Part shown: positions 55,451 through 64,000 of the stretch, one piece after another | How the letters are laid out: each line of letters opens with the position of its first letter | How positions within the stretch are numbered: the first letter of the stretch is position 1 | DNA from: Rhizobium mesoamericanum STM3625 | GTDB lineage: Bacteria > Pseudomonadota > Alphaproteobacteria > Rhizobiales > Rhizobiaceae | DNA: 64,000 nt | Direction of reading: 5' to 3' | Assembly: GCF_000312665.1 (NCBI RefSeq) | Contig: NZ_HF536772.1 | Location: 1,018,382-1,082,381 of the forward strand | Program-made: the position numbers and the translations under genes | Notes under the pieces: generated by a model | The model's input: only the letters and a program-made list of their open reading frames with translations | Told to the model about the DNA's origin: nothing | Databases searched by the model: none

Positions 55451-56521
55451 ATGGCTCTCCATACCACCAGGACTTTTCAGACATTTTTGAAATTGGCATT
55501 TGCCGGCATGCTCGGCGCAAGTCTCGTCGCCGGCGACGCCGGCGCCGAAGAGAAGCCGCCGAGTCCCGGGAGCGCCAAGGCCATTTTCGGCTCCGTCTCG
55601 CTGCCAAGCCAAGGTGTAGCTCAGCCTTATGGCTTCTATGCGAAAGGCTGCATGTCCGGCGCCGTGGCACTGCCGACTGACGGTCCGACCTGGCAAGTGA
55701 TGCGGATTTCGCGCAACCGCCGCTGGGGAAATCCCGCCATGATCTCGCTCTTGGAGCGGCTGTCCCGTGACGCGGCAAGATATGACGGGTGGCCGGGCCT
55801 GCTGGTCGGCGATATCTCCCAGCCGCGCGGCGGGCCGATGTTCAACGGCCATGCGTCGCACCAGATCGGACTTGATGCCGACATTTGGCTGACGCCAATG
55901 CCCGCCCATCCGCTGAGCATCGAGGAACGCGAAACGCTGCCCTTCACCACGATGCTGCAGAAGAATGCGTTTCTTACCATCAATCCCAGTGTCTGGACCG
56001 AATCGCGTGCCAGGCTGTTAATGCGTGCGGCGAGCTATCCCCAGGTGGAACGGATCTTCGTCAATCCTGCCATCAAGAAGAAGATGTGCGATACCTGGAC
56101 GGGGGATCGCACCAATCTCGGCAAGCTTCGCCCGATCTACGGACACGATTCGCACTTCCACATCCGCATCAAGTGCCCGCCCGGCACAACCGCCTGCAAG
56201 CCGCAAGCGCCAGTCCCCGCCGACGATGGATGCGGCAAATCGCTGGCATGGTGGTTCACGAAGGAACCATGGGCGCCGCCGAAGCCACCAAAGCCCGGCA
56301 CGAAGCCGGTCAAGCCACGCGAGGTGATGGTCTCCGATCTCCCGAATGCCTGTTCGGCGGTTCTCGCAGCACCGTCGGTCGACTCCATCCAAGCGGCAAC
56401 GTTCGGTGGTGCCGCCGATGCGCCGGCGGTTGCGCCGACCGCGGCAGTGCCTGCTGCGGCGTCTGATGAAGGACTACCTGTCATCGGACCGGTGCCGGAT
56501 GATAAGCCGTCCATTGAGTGA
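55451..56521 (+). CDS. mepA: Penicillin-insensitive murein endopeptidase
   Basis: A 356-residue periplasmic zinc endopeptidase cutting D-Ala-mDAP cross-links. It has a signal peptide (about 1-32), family Cys residues, and zinc ligands His137 and Asp144 in [13 protein letters not shown], and His237 in [10 protein letters not shown]. The C-terminal 80 residues beyond the usual end are Pro/Ala-rich ([15 protein letters not shown]), a low-complexity extension. It may work with the wall-peptide uptake of neighbouring yej genes, but it is on the other strand and separated. Confidence 0.94.
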   Translation: MALHTTRTFQTFLKLAFAGMLGASLVAGDAGAEEKPPSPGSAKAIFGSVSLPSQGVAQPYGFYAKGCMSGAVALPTDGPTWQVMRISRNRRWGNPAMISLLERLSRDAARYDGWPGLLVGDISQPRGGPMFNGHASHQIGLDADIWLTPMPAHPLSIEERETLPFTTMLQKNAFLTINPSVWTESRARLLMRAASYPQVERIFVNPAIKKKMCDTWTGDRTNLGKLRPIYGHDSHFHIRIKCPPGTTACKPQAPVPADDGCGKSLAWWFTKEPWAPPKPPKPGTKPVKPREVMVSDLPNACSAVLAAPSVDSIQAATFGGAADAPAVAPTAAVPAAASDEGLPVIGPVPDDKPSIE

Positions 56522-56613
56522 CGCATTTCCAGTGTTGGCGGTGGTCTTTCAAAAGACGGGCGCTTCGTATAGAAGCGGTCAAATCGATTGAATTTCAAAC
56601 GGAGGTCCTTTTC

Positions 56614-56994
56614 ATGGCCGGCAGCAAGTGCCTTGCATTGATTGCGCATGACCAGAAGAAGGACGACATGGCGGAGTTCGCACGCCGCAACCGTGAAACA
56701 TTTTCGAAATGGAAGATCGTCGCCACGGGCACGACCGGCGGCCGGGTTCTTGAGGCCGCTCCGGACCTTGATGTGATGCGATTGAAAAGCGGCCCGCTCG
56801 GCGGCGACCAACAGATCGGTGCACTGATTGCCACCGGCGAAGTCGATGCGCTGATCTTTTTTGTCGATCCTCTGACACCGATGCCCCATGATGTCGATGT
56901 CAAGGCTTTGATGCGGCTTGCAATCGTCTACGATATCCCAATGGCGCTGAACGAAGCGACCGCCGACAAGCTTATTGCCACCCTTCACGCGTAA
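56614..56994 (+). CDS. mgsA: Methylglyoxal synthase
   Basis: A 126-residue enzyme converting dihydroxyacetone phosphate to methylglyoxal and phosphate, a bypass relieving sugar-phosphate stress. It has His12 in ALIAHDQKK, phosphate loop [22 protein letters not shown] with catalytic Asp, and [12 protein letters not shown]. Strong ribosome site ACGGAGG. Followed after 36 bases by glk on the same strand, an intelligible link to glucose phosphorylation. Confidence 0.95.
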   Translation: MAGSKCLALIAHDQKKDDMAEFARRNRETFSKWKIVATGTTGGRVLEAAPDLDVMRLKSGPLGGDQQIGALIATGEVDALIFFVDPLTPMPHDVDVKALMRLAIVYDIPMALNEATADKLIATLHA

Positions 56995-57030
56995 CCGGCG
57001 ATTGAATTGCGCGCACGTACGGAACCTGCC

Positions 57031-58056
57031 ATGCCCCAGCTCGATACCAGCGACACCGCTATGCCCTTCCCGATCCTGATCGGCGACATCGGCGGCACGA
57101 ATGCCCGTTTTGCGATCATCCCGGACGCTGCGGCAGAGCAGGTCCATTTTCCGAATGTCCGCACCGCCGATTTCGAGACGATCGACGATGCGATTCGCAG
57201 CAGCATTCTCGAAAAGAGCAGCTTGCGACCGCGCTCGGCAATCCTTGCTGTCGCCGGTCCGATCAGCCGGGACGAAATACCGCTGACGAACTGCGACTGG
57301 GTCGTTCGCCCGCGCACGATGATCGATGGTCTCGGCATCGAGGACGTGCTCGTCGTCAACGACTTTGAGGCGCAGGCATTGGCAGTTGCCAACCTCTCCG
57401 ACGAAAACCGCGAGCGCCTTGGCAATGCATCGGGCGAGATGGTCGCATCCCGTGTCGTCCTCGGTCCGGGCACCGGTCTTGGCGTCGGCGGACTCGTTCG
57501 CGCCAGAGGCTCCTGGATTCCCGTGCCGGGTGAGGGTGGTCACGTTGATCTCGGGCCGCGGACCGCACGAGACCTACAAATATTCCCGCATGTGGAGACG
57601 ATCGAGGGCAGGGTTTCGGCAGAGCAGATTCTGTGTGGCCGGGGCATCGTCAACCTTTACCGGGCGATCTGTGCAGCCGATGGCATCGCGCCAATCCATT
57701 CCGACCCGGCAGACATCACTTCACACGCGCTTGCCGCTTCGGACAAGATTGCCGTCGAGACGATCAGCCTGTTCTCGACCTATCTCGGCCGCGTTGCGGG
57801 CGACATGGCCATGATCTTCATGGCGCGCGGCGGCGTTTTCCTCTCCGGCGGGATCTCCCAGAAGATCTTGCCCGCGCTCAAGAAACCGGAATTCCGGGCT
57901 GCGTTCGAGGACAAGGCGCCGCATTCGGCGTTGCTTGCGACGATCCCGACTTACGTCGTCACGCACCCGCTTGCGGCTCTTGCAGGGCTCTCGTCTTATG
58001 CCCGCAAACCCGAGAGCTTCGGCGTCTCGACGGACGGTCGCCGCTGGCGGGCCTAA
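57031..58056 (+). CDS. glk: Glucokinase
   Basis: A 341-residue ROK-unrelated Glk-family kinase (glucokinase PF02685) phosphorylating glucose with ATP. The phosphate-1 motif [10 protein letters not shown] is at 18-27, the catalytic Asp is in [13 protein letters not shown], and [13 protein letters not shown] and [13 protein letters not shown] follow. ATG 57031 or the later ATG at 57061 are both possible starts. Downstream are an ABC exporter, dapB and gpmA on the same strand. Confidence 0.95.
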   Translation: MPQLDTSDTAMPFPILIGDIGGTNARFAIIPDAAAEQVHFPNVRTADFETIDDAIRSSILEKSSLRPRSAILAVAGPISRDEIPLTNCDWVVRPRTMIDGLGIEDVLVVNDFEAQALAVANLSDENRERLGNASGEMVASRVVLGPGTGLGVGGLVRARGSWIPVPGEGGHVDLGPRTARDLQIFPHVETIEGRVSAEQILCGRGIVNLYRAICAADGIAPIHSDPADITSHALAASDKIAVETISLFSTYLGRVAGDMAMIFMARGGVFLSGGISQKILPALKKPEFRAAFEDKAPHSALLATIPTYVVTHPLAALAGLSSYARKPESFGVSTDGRRWRA

Positions 58057-58152
58057 CGGCTCTGGTCAAAAGCGCGCCAACTCTTTATAGAGCCGCGCGA
58101 GCGCACGCGGTCATGAGGACAAGCGTGTTCTGACACACAGGAAGACTGATTT

Positions 58153-59943
58153 TTGCAAGCACCGGACACCCAGCAGAAGCCGCCTGTAACCAGCGACAGC
58201 ATCACCGGCATCTTGAAGCGCATCATTGCGGAAAACGGCCGTGATCATCTGTGGGGCTATGCTTTTGCCATCAGCTGCCTCGTCATGGTTGCCTTGTCGA
58301 CCGCATATACCGCCTGGATCATGAAGTCGGTGATCAACGAGGCGTTCGAACACCGGCGCGCGGACACCGTATGGGTGATCTGCTTCACAATCTTGGTTGC
58401 CTTCGTGTTGCGCGGTTTTGCGAGCTACGGCCAAGCGGTGGTTCTTTCTAAAATCGGCAACAATATTGTGGCGCGATACCAGCAGCGTGCCTATGCGCAC
58501 CTCATGAAGCTGTCGCTCGGCTACTTCAACCAGACGCGCTCGGCTCACGTCGTCGCGCAGCTCAACCAGAATATCAGCGGCATCCGCGATGTTATGAACC
58601 TGACGATCACGTCGACAGTGCGCGATCTCCTGACGTTCATCTCTCTGCTCGCCGTGATGATCATTCAGGATCCGCTGCTCAGCCTGGCGGTTTTCGTTCT
58701 GGCGCCGCCTCTTCTTTACGCATTGCGATACGTGTCAAAGCGGCTTCGTGTGGCAACCAAGGATGCAATCAACGTCAACAGCCACGTCGCCGGAGCGATG
58801 CAGGAAACCATCCAGGGTATCGCTATCGTCAAGGCCTTCACGATGGAGCGCCAGCTGGGGCAGAAGGTCGACAGGCTCGTCGAAAGTGCGGAACGGCGCG
58901 CAAATCGTATAGCCCGCCTGTCCGAGCGGACTGCGCCGCTGACCGAAAGCTTCGCCGGTCTGGCGGTGGCCAGCGTTCTTGCCTATGCCGCTTATGGCAC
59001 GATCTATAACAATATTCCGCCGGGCGGCTTCTTCTCGTTCGTAACGGCCCTGCTTCTGGCCTATGATCCGGCCCGCCGCCTTGCGCGCCTTCAGGTGCAA
59101 ATGGAGCGTGCCGTCGTCAATGCACGCATGATCTATGAATTTTTGGATACCGTGCCGCATCAGCGCGACGTGCCCGGTGCCAAGCCGCTCGTCGTCACGG
59201 AAGCCAAGATAGAGTTCCGTAACGTCTGCTTCGCTTATGGTGACGATGAAGTCCTGCGCGATGTCAGCCTGGTCGCGGACGGCGGCAAGACAACGGCGTT
59301 AGTCGGGCCCTCGGGTGCCGGCAAATCGACGATCATCACGCTCATTCCGCGCTTCTACGATCCGAAGGCAGGGCAGATCCTGATTGATGGCCAGGACATT
59401 GCGCATGTGACGAAACAGTCGCTGCGCGAGCAGTTGGCCTATGTTTCCCAGCAGCCATATCTTTTCGAAGGGACGATCCGCGACAACATTCGTTATGGCC
59501 GCCAGGAGGCGACAGACGCCGAAGTCGAACGCGCCGCGCGTCTCGCCTATGCGCACGACTTCATCCTGGCGCAGCCGCAAGGCTACGACACGCCGGTTGG
59601 CGAGAATGGCGTAACGCTTTCAGGCGGTCAGCGCCAACGCCTTTCGATCGCCCGCGCTCTAGTGCGCAATGCGCCGATCCTGCTCCTCGACGAAGCGACC
59701 TCGGCGCTCGACACCGAGTCGGAAGCGGCTGTTCAGAAGGCGCTTGATGAGGCGATGGTTGGTCGGACCGTGGTCGTGATCGCCCACCGCCTGTCCACCG
59801 TCGTGCGCGCCGACAAGATCGTGGTCATGCAACAGGGCCGGGTCATCGAAGAAGGCAATCACGATAGCCTTGCGCAGCGTAGCGACGGTCTTTACGCTCG
59901 CCTCAACAATCTGCAGAGGCCGGCCGCCTCCGATGCCCGCTGA
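58153..59943 (+). CDS. ABC exporter, fused membrane and ATPase domains (MsbA-like)
   Basis: A 596-residue half-transporter with about six membrane helices (40-320), then an ATPase domain with Walker A GPSGAGKS (Lys391), signature LSGGQ (489-493) and DEATSALD. The start is a TTG preceded by AGGAAG, an unusual but well-placed start. Relatives export lipids, lipid A core, glucans or drugs; this one could be any of these. Lies between glk and dapB. Confidence 0.92.
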   Translation: MQAPDTQQKPPVTSDSITGILKRIIAENGRDHLWGYAFAISCLVMVALSTAYTAWIMKSVINEAFEHRRADTVWVICFTILVAFVLRGFASYGQAVVLSKIGNNIVARYQQRAYAHLMKLSLGYFNQTRSAHVVAQLNQNISGIRDVMNLTITSTVRDLLTFISLLAVMIIQDPLLSLAVFVLAPPLLYALRYVSKRLRVATKDAINVNSHVAGAMQETIQGIAIVKAFTMERQLGQKVDRLVESAERRANRIARLSERTAPLTESFAGLAVASVLAYAAYGTIYNNIPPGGFFSFVTALLLAYDPARRLARLQVQMERAVVNARMIYEFLDTVPHQRDVPGAKPLVVTEAKIEFRNVCFAYGDDEVLRDVSLVADGGKTTALVGPSGAGKSTIITLIPRFYDPKAGQILIDGQDIAHVTKQSLREQLAYVSQQPYLFEGTIRDNIRYGRQEATDAEVERAARLAYAHDFILAQPQGYDTPVGENGVTLSGGQRQRLSIARALVRNAPILLLDEATSALDTESEAAVQKALDEAMVGRTVVVIAHRLSTVVRADKIVVMQQGRVIEEGNHDSLAQRSDGLYARLNNLQRPAASDAR

Positions 59944-59964
59944 CGAATAGGACGATCGACTGAC

Positions 59965-60789
59965 ATGAGCGATGCTGCGATGAAGCTGGTAGTGGTAGGT
60001 GCAGCAGGTCGCATGGGGCAGGCGCTCATCCGGTTGGTCCACGGGATCGAGGGGGTGACCCTGCATGCCGCCGTGGCCCGTCCAGGGTCGCCCTTTGTCG
60101 GCAAGGACGCCGGCGAGATCGCAGGGCTTGGTCCAAACGGCATCATCATCGGCGACGATCCGCTCGCAGCCTTCCTGCATGCCGATGGCGTTTTGGATTT
60201 CACCACACCGGCCACGACCAACGAATTTGCCGCACTCGCCGCCCAGGCCCGCATCGTCCACATCATCGGCACGACAGGCTGTTCGGTGGAGGATGAGGCG
60301 ACGATCGCGGCCGCCGCCCGCCATGCCCGCATCGTCAAGTCGGGCAATATGGGTCTCGGCGTTAATCTGCTTAGCGTCCTCGTCGAGCAGGCGGCCCGTG
60401 CGCTTGATCCTGCGGATTGGGATATCGAAGTTCTGGAGATGCACCATAAGCGCAAGGTCGACGCCCCCTCGGGCACCGCCCTGCTGCTCGGCGACGCGGC
60501 TGCTAGGGGCAGGGACATCGATCTCGCCTCGAATTCGGTTCGCGTGCGCGACGGGCACACCGGCCCGCGAAAGCAGGGCACCATCGGCTTTGCGACCCTG
60601 CGCGGCGGTTCGATTGTCGGCGAACATTCGGTGATCTTTGCCGGCGAAGGCGAAACGGTGACGATGTCGCATAGCGCCACCGATCGCACGATCTTCGGCC
60701 GCGGGGCCGTCAAGGCAGCGCTCTGGGCCCGCGACAAGAAGCCCGGTCTCTATTCCATGCTCGACGTGCTCGGGCTTTCTTCAAAGTAA
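59965..60789 (+). CDS. dapB: 4-hydroxy-tetrahydrodipicolinate reductase
   Basis: A 274-residue enzyme of lysine and meso-DAP biosynthesis. It has the cofactor loop [12 protein letters not shown] (9-20), GTTGCS, and the signature [15 protein letters not shown] with His160 and Lys164 in the active site. It starts 21 bases after the exporter and is followed by gpmA after 20 bases, so co-transcription is likely. Confidence 0.97.
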   Translation: MSDAAMKLVVVGAAGRMGQALIRLVHGIEGVTLHAAVARPGSPFVGKDAGEIAGLGPNGIIIGDDPLAAFLHADGVLDFTTPATTNEFAALAAQARIVHIIGTTGCSVEDEATIAAAARHARIVKSGNMGLGVNLLSVLVEQAARALDPADWDIEVLEMHHKRKVDAPSGTALLLGDAAARGRDIDLASNSVRVRDGHTGPRKQGTIGFATLRGGSIVGEHSVIFAGEGETVTMSHSATDRTIFGRGAVKAALWARDKKPGLYSMLDVLGLSSK

Positions 60790-60809
60790 TCTTTTTCGGA
60801 GGCATTTTC

Positions 60810-61445
60810 ATGAGTGGCACTCTCGTCCTCGTTCGTCATGGCCAGAGCGACTGGAACCTCAAGAACCTTTTCACCGGTTGGAAGAACCCCGATCTGACCG
60901 AACTCGGCATTCAGGAAGCCAACACCGGCGGCAAGGCACTCGCTGACTACGGCATCAAGTTCGACGTCGCCTTCACCTCGGATCTTAAGCGCGCTCAGGA
61001 CACGCTGAAGATCATTCTCGACAACGTCGGTCAGCCGGACCTCAAGACGTTCAAGGATCAGGCGCTGAACGAGCGAGACTACGGCGATCTCTCGGGCCTC
61101 AACAAGGATGACGCCCGCGCCAAGTGGGGCGAGGAGCAGGTGCACATCTGGCGCCGCTCCTACGACGTTCCGCCTCCGGGCGGCGAGAGCCTGCGCGACA
61201 CCGGCGCTCGCGTCTGGCCTTACTATCTCACGGAAATTCTGCCCCGCGTCCTGCGCGGCGAAAAGGTGCTGGTTGCCGCCCATGGCAACTCGCTGCGCTC
61301 GCTGGTGATGGTGCTCGACCGCCTGACCAAGGAACAGATCCTGGCGCTCAATCTCGCGACGGGCGTTCCTATGGTCTACAAGCTCAACGCTGACTCGACC
61401 GTCGCTTCCAAGGAAGTGCTCGGCGACATGTCCGGCGCGCACTAG
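60810..61445 (+). CDS. gpmA: 2,3-bisphosphoglycerate-dependent phosphoglycerate mutase
   Basis: A 211-residue mutase. Phosphohistidine His10 is in [14 protein letters not shown], with [25 protein letters not shown] and [10 protein letters not shown] (second active-site His). It is about 40 residues shorter than E. coli GpmA, as usual in alphaproteobacteria, lacking the central insert. Terminates at a hairpin 10 bases later. Confidence 0.96.
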   Translation: MSGTLVLVRHGQSDWNLKNLFTGWKNPDLTELGIQEANTGGKALADYGIKFDVAFTSDLKRAQDTLKIILDNVGQPDLKTFKDQALNERDYGDLSGLNKDDARAKWGEEQVHIWRRSYDVPPPGGESLRDTGARVWPYYLTEILPRVLRGEKVLVAAHGNSLRSLVMVLDRLTKEQILALNLATGVPMVYKLNADSTVASKEVLGDMSGAH

Positions 61446-61453
61446 TATCGATC

Positions 61454-61484
61454 GCGTCGCGCATCATTGCTGCGCGGCGCTTTT
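61454..61484 (+). terminator. Terminator after gpmA
   Basis: A 9-pair stem (GCGTCGCGC at 61454-61462, GCGCGGCGC at 61472-61480; one G-U pair) with a nine-base loop and TTTT tail at 61481-61484. Confidence 0.8.
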
Positions 61485-61506
61485 CCGCTGACCGACCCCT
61501 GCTTTT

Positions 61507-61920
61507 TCAGAGTTTTGACGTATCCTCCGCCTGAGGCGACTTTCTGTGCGCCGCCTCGAAGTCAGGCAGGCGATTTGCGATCCACTGCCAGAGCGTTACC
61601 ACCTCCACCAGAAGCTCGCCGCCAAGCGGCGTCAGCTCGTACTCCACCCGTGGCGGCACCTGCGGATAGAGCGTCCGCGTTACCAGGCCGTCGCTTTCGA
61701 GCGTCCGCAGGGTCTGCGTTAATACCTTCTGGCTAATTCCCTCCACCCGTTCCATAACGCGCGAAAAGCGCAAGGGCCCCTTTGCCTCCGCCAGAATGTG
61801 CATCACCCGCAGTGGCCATTTGGCGCTGGCGCGCTCCAGCATCTCCCGGGCCAACGCATCCTGCGCGTCGGTCAATGTCTCGCAAAAATCGAATGTATCA
61901 TCGTCCACGGTAGTTACCAT
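61507..61920 (-). CDS. HxlR-family winged-helix regulator
   Basis: A 137-residue regulator of the HxlR/MarR-like type. The domain includes RASAKWPLRVMHILAEAKGPLRFSRV and the recognition part ISQKVLTQTLRTLESDGLVTRTLYPQVPPRVEYELT. ATG 61920 lies within a TACCA-TT-TGGTA palindrome (61915-61926), an apparent operator. Divergent from the short-chain dehydrogenase at 62008, which is presumably its target. A TTG-started 149-residue version is less likely. Confidence 0.88.
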   Translation of the reverse strand: MVTTVDDDTFDFCETLTDAQDALAREMLERASAKWPLRVMHILAEAKGPLRFSRVMERVEGISQKVLTQTLRTLESDGLVTRTLYPQVPPRVEYELTPLGGELLVEVVTLWQWIANRLPDFEAAHRKSPQAEDTSKL

Positions 61921-61926
61921 TTGGTA
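61915..61926. promoter_or_regulatory. TACCA-N2-TGGTA palindrome, probable HxlR operator
   Basis: A perfect 5-2-5 inverted repeat overlapping the start codon of the HxlR gene, 82 bases upstream of the divergent SDR gene. Its position fits autorepression. Confidence 0.5.
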
Positions 61927-62007
61927 TGTATAGCTCCTCAGGGTGCCTTCTTTCAAGAAGAAACCGAGTTGCCTATATGATCTTGCAACGGATCAAGGAG
62001 ATTTCGG

Positions 62008-62877
62008 ATGTCACAGGTTTGGTTGATTACAGGCAGTTCTCGCGGCCTCGGCAGGGCGCTCGCGGAAGCGGTTCTGGCGGCAGGGCACAAGCTGGTCGCG
62101 ACCGCGCGCGATCCTTCGCAACTCAACGACATCAAGCAGCGCTATCCCGGCCATGTCTTAGCGATTCCTCTTGACGTTACAGACGAGCAATCAGCTGCCG
62201 CCGCCGTGACGGCAGCAATAGAGACGTTCGGCCGGCTCGACGTGCTCGTCAACAATGCCGGTTATGGTGACGTCGGATCGATCGAGGACACCAGCCTTGC
62301 CGATTTCCGCGCCCAGATCGAAACCAACCTCTTCGGAACGATCATCGTGACCAAAGCGGCTCTGCCGCTGATGCGCGAGCAGGGCTCCGGTCACGTCATT
62401 CAGGTTTCCTCCGTCGGCGGCCGCATCGGCCCAGCTGGTCGCGCCCCCTATGCAGCCGCCAAGTGGGGCGTCGAGGGTTTCTCCGAAGTGCTCTCCAGGG
62501 AAGTCGGCCCGCTCGGCATCAAGGTGACGATCATCGAGCCCGGCGGTTTCCGCACCGATTTCGCCGGCGCCTCCACCACGCTCCGGGAAGGGCGCCCGGA
62601 ATACGAAGACACCGTCGGCAAGATGGCCCGATATCAGCGCGACTACGACGGCAATCAGCCGGGTGACCCCGCGAAGGCAGCCGCCGCGATCGTCCATGTC
62701 GCCGGTGTCGCGGAGCCGCCGCTGCGCCTGCTGCTCGGCAGCGATGCGGTGCGCGGGGTCGAGCAGAACGATGCGGCACGAGTCAAGGAACATGCAGCCT
62801 GGCGCGACCTGAGTGTCTCCACTGATTTCGAGCCCGGCGCGGGTGCTGGGAAATTTCCCTGGGAAGCCGGGAGATAA
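62008..62877 (+). CDS. Short-chain dehydrogenase/reductase
   Basis: A 289-residue classical SDR. The cofactor loop TGSSRGLG is at 8-15, NNAGY follows, and the catalytic set Ser135, Tyr148 and Lys152 is in VSSVGG and YAAAK. Preference for NADPH is suggested by Arg at 12 and the ARDP segment. Longer C-terminus than typical 250-residue SDRs. Oxidoreductase under HxlR control; substrate unknown. Confidence 0.9.
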   Translation: MSQVWLITGSSRGLGRALAEAVLAAGHKLVATARDPSQLNDIKQRYPGHVLAIPLDVTDEQSAAAAVTAAIETFGRLDVLVNNAGYGDVGSIEDTSLADFRAQIETNLFGTIIVTKAALPLMREQGSGHVIQVSSVGGRIGPAGRAPYAAAKWGVEGFSEVLSREVGPLGIKVTIIEPGGFRTDFAGASTTLREGRPEYEDTVGKMARYQRDYDGNQPGDPAKAAAAIVHVAGVAEPPLRLLLGSDAVRGVEQNDAARVKEHAAWRDLSVSTDFEPGAGAGKFPWEAGR

Positions 62878-62893
62878 CGACCGGTCCTTTCAA

Positions 62894-62922
62894 CGATGCC
62901 GGGGACTGCTCCTCCGGCATCG
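62894..62922. terminator. Bidirectional hairpin between SDR and phnF
   Basis: A 9-pair stem (CGATGCCGG at 62894-62902, CCGGCATCG at 62914-62922) in the gap between convergent genes. The T-tracts are weak, so it may be only a transcription-end structure. Confidence 0.5.
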
Positions 62923-62929
62923 GCCGGAC

Positions 62930-63661
62930 TTAATTCTCGATCGTGAACTGCACGCGGTCGGCCGCAAACCGGCTGATCGCATATTGGACCGGTACACCTT
63001 CGAGGTCGGTGTTGGTCGCCTTGGTAATCAGCAGGATCGCGCCGGGCGCCAGTTCGAGGGCCGCGGTGTCCGCCTCATCGGCATGAACGGCAGTGATTTC
63101 GGTCGTTGCGCGCACGTAGTCGGATAATCCAAGCTCGGCAAAGGCCTTCGTGATGGATTCGGTCCGCTTGTAGGCATCGGGCATGCCGCCGAAGCGCCCG
63201 GCCGGAAACCACGCCGTCGCACAGGAAACCGGGCGGCCATCCGCCTTGCGAACCGTTTCCATGCGGATCACCGGCTCTCCCGGCCGGATCTTCAGGCCGC
63301 GCGCCACGTCCGGGCCCGCCTTCTCCTGCGAATAGGAAAGCAGCAATCCACGCATCTCGCGCGCCTGCTCGCCAATCCCGGCGGTGAACCGGGTGCGCTT
63401 AGTGATCGGAAAGTTCAGCCGCTCCTTGCGCTCAATCAACGTGCCGCGCCCCTGCACCGCGCGTACGATGCCCTCCTGGGCAAGAGCGGCGATCGCGCTT
63501 CTGACCGTATGTCTGTTGACGCCGAACTGCAGCGCCAACACCGTCTCCGGCGGCACCATGCCGGTCTCGTCATAGGCGCCGGCGCTGATCGCCTGGCGAA
63601 TGCGGTCGGCGATCTGCCGCCATAGCGCCACGCCCGTCTGTCTTTGTACCTGCCCAGCCAT
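62930..63661 (-). CDS. phnF: GntR-family regulator PhnF (HutC/PhnF subgroup)
   Basis: 243 residues: GntR winged helix (VALWRQIADRIRQAI, recognition region NRHTVRSAIAALAQEGIV) and a UTRA effector domain (about 95-240). PhnF proteins control phosphonate transport or degradation genes. ATG 63661 follows AGGGG. It is divergent from phnG, with a palindrome between them. The ligand is inferred from context. Confidence 0.92.
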   Translation of the reverse strand: MAGQVQRQTGVALWRQIADRIRQAISAGAYDETGMVPPETVLALQFGVNRHTVRSAIAALAQEGIVRAVQGRGTLIERKERLNFPITKRTRFTAGIGEQAREMRGLLLSYSQEKAGPDVARGLKIRPGEPVIRMETVRKADGRPVSCATAWFPAGRFGGMPDAYKRTESITKAFAELGLSDYVRATTEITAVHADEADTAALELAPGAILLITKATNTDLEGVPVQYAISRFAADRVQFTIEN

Positions 63662-63672
63662 TTTACCCCTTG

Positions 63673-63690
63673 ATGTCACACGCTTGTCAT
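63673..63690. promoter_or_regulatory. Candidate Pho box
   Basis: ATGTCAC-ACGC-TTGTCAT: two 7-base direct repeats with a 4-base spacer, matching the PhoB layout CTGTCAT-N4-CTGTCAT with three substitutions in total. It lies in the phnF-phnG intergenic region. Confidence 0.55.
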
Positions 63691-63725
63691 GTTGCGGATT
63701 TAAGCGTAACCATATCTTGTATAGT

Positions 63726-63743
63726 TGTCTATATCAATAGACA
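63726..63743. promoter_or_regulatory. PhnF-type palindrome
   Basis: TGTCTAT-ATCA-ATAGACA, a perfect 7-4-7 inverted repeat 17 bases upstream of the phnG start. Position and the GTCTA/TAGAC half-sites suit a GntR/HutC-type regulator. Confidence 0.65.
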
Positions 63744-63759
63744 TTTAAGGGATGTGGTG

Positions 63760-64000
63760 ATGACCTTAGCGGAAAAGAATGGGCCGGCGGCAGGTGGGCG
63801 CAAGCGCGTCGTCGACCTACTTGCGCGCGCGGAGCGGCAGGAGCTGCTCGAAGCATGGGACAATCTGGCGGAAAAGCCTGCGGTCAAGCCCGTGCGCGGT
63901 CCGGAAACGGGCCTCGTCATGGTCCGGGGGCGCATGGGCGGCGGCGGAGCGCCGTTCAACCTCGGTGAGGTGACGGTCACCCGCGCCACCGTGCGCCTTG
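63760..64000 (+). CDS. phnG: Phosphonate C-P lyase subunit PhnG (partial)
   Basis: The first 80 residues of PhnG, cut by the window edge. It shows RVVDLLARAERQELLEAW and the family segment GLVMVRGRMGGGGAPFNLGEVTVTRA. PhnG is part of the PhnGHIJ core that transfers alkyl phosphonates onto ATP ribose. The gene has TTAAGGGATG before the ATG. The rest of the phn operon should lie beyond 64000. Confidence 0.93.
   Translation, partial: MTLAEKNGPAAGGRKRVVDLLARAERQELLEAWDNLAEKPAVKPVRGPETGLVMVRGRMGGGGAPFNLGEVTVTRATVRL

Noticed and set aside
56137..57543. 468-codon minus-strand frame covering mepA, mgsA and the start of glk
   Set aside because: Opposite to three well-identified genes, His/Arg-rich, no motif.

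Overview
The window is 64 kb of dense, GC-rich, largely chromosomal alphaproteobacterial DNA. Gene content and protein style point to a rhizobium close to Sinorhizobium/Ensifer. The signs are FrcA-type sugar importers, a YejABEF operon next to a GhrA-like reductase, a glk / ABC exporter / dapB / gpmA run, a Tad pilus locus and a phnF-phnG divergon. The genus is inferred from family resemblance; no 16S gene or other marker is present. I found one tRNA (Ser-GGA), one decayed insertion sequence, no rRNA and no CRISPR array.

Region by region. (1) 0.3-4.2 kb: purU, then a three-domain fusion of an APH-type kinase, an M23/lipoyl-like domain and a class III aminotransferase-fold enzyme. (2) 4.2-11.2 kb: two small ORFs and a terminator. 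They are followed by an amide/peptide module with a P1 (DmpA/NylC-type) hydrolase, a LysR regulator remnant fused in frame to an ABC substrate-binding protein, two permeases and an amidase. No ATPase genes accompany it. (3) 11.2-14 kb: NlpC/P60 endopeptidase, MarR-like regulator and M17 aminopeptidase on the minus strand, probably for intracellular peptide turnover. (4) 14.1-26.5 kb: Tad/Flp pilus locus, with tadD (+), a LysE exporter, tadC-tadB-cpaF-cpaE-cpaD-cpaC-cpaB-cpaA-pilin (-), then a CpaC-N-like protein and TadE/TadF-like pseudopilins (+). (5) 26.6-42.7 kb: a nucleoside-salvage supercluster. On the plus strand are deoB-add and upp. On the minus strand is an eight-gene unit of BmpA-type nucleoside importer (binding protein, ATPase, two permeases), cdd, purine nucleoside phosphorylase, deoC and deoA. 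A CUT2-type sugar importer with two permeases fused into one chain lies between them. (6) 43-47 kb: small membrane protein, tRNA-Ser, IS481-type transposase relic, msrA, pncB and a small membrane protein. (7) 47-54 kb: ghrA-like reductase and yejF-yejE-yejB-yejA. (8) 54-64 kb: a TetR/isochorismatase divergon with twin operators, mepA, mgsA, glk, an ABC exporter, dapB, gpmA, an HxlR/SDR divergon, phnF, and the start of phnG at the window edge.

How the genes work together. In region 5, nucleosides enter through the BmpA importer. Cdd and Add deaminate them, PNP and DeoA phosphorolyse them, DeoB isomerises the pentose-1-phosphates, DeoC splits deoxyribose-5-phosphate, and Upp recovers uracil. 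Region 4 encodes nearly every part of one Flp pilus, with a terminator that separates abundant pilin mRNA from the machinery genes. The last kilobase has a PhnF palindrome and a Pho-box-like repeat, as expected of a phosphate-starvation phosphonate operon.

Most unusual items: the LysR/binding-protein chimera in an importer locus lacking ATPases, the kinase/aminotransferase-fold fusion, the fused double permease, the terminator hairpin inside the BmpA operon, and the twin TGAGG-N4-CCTCA operators.
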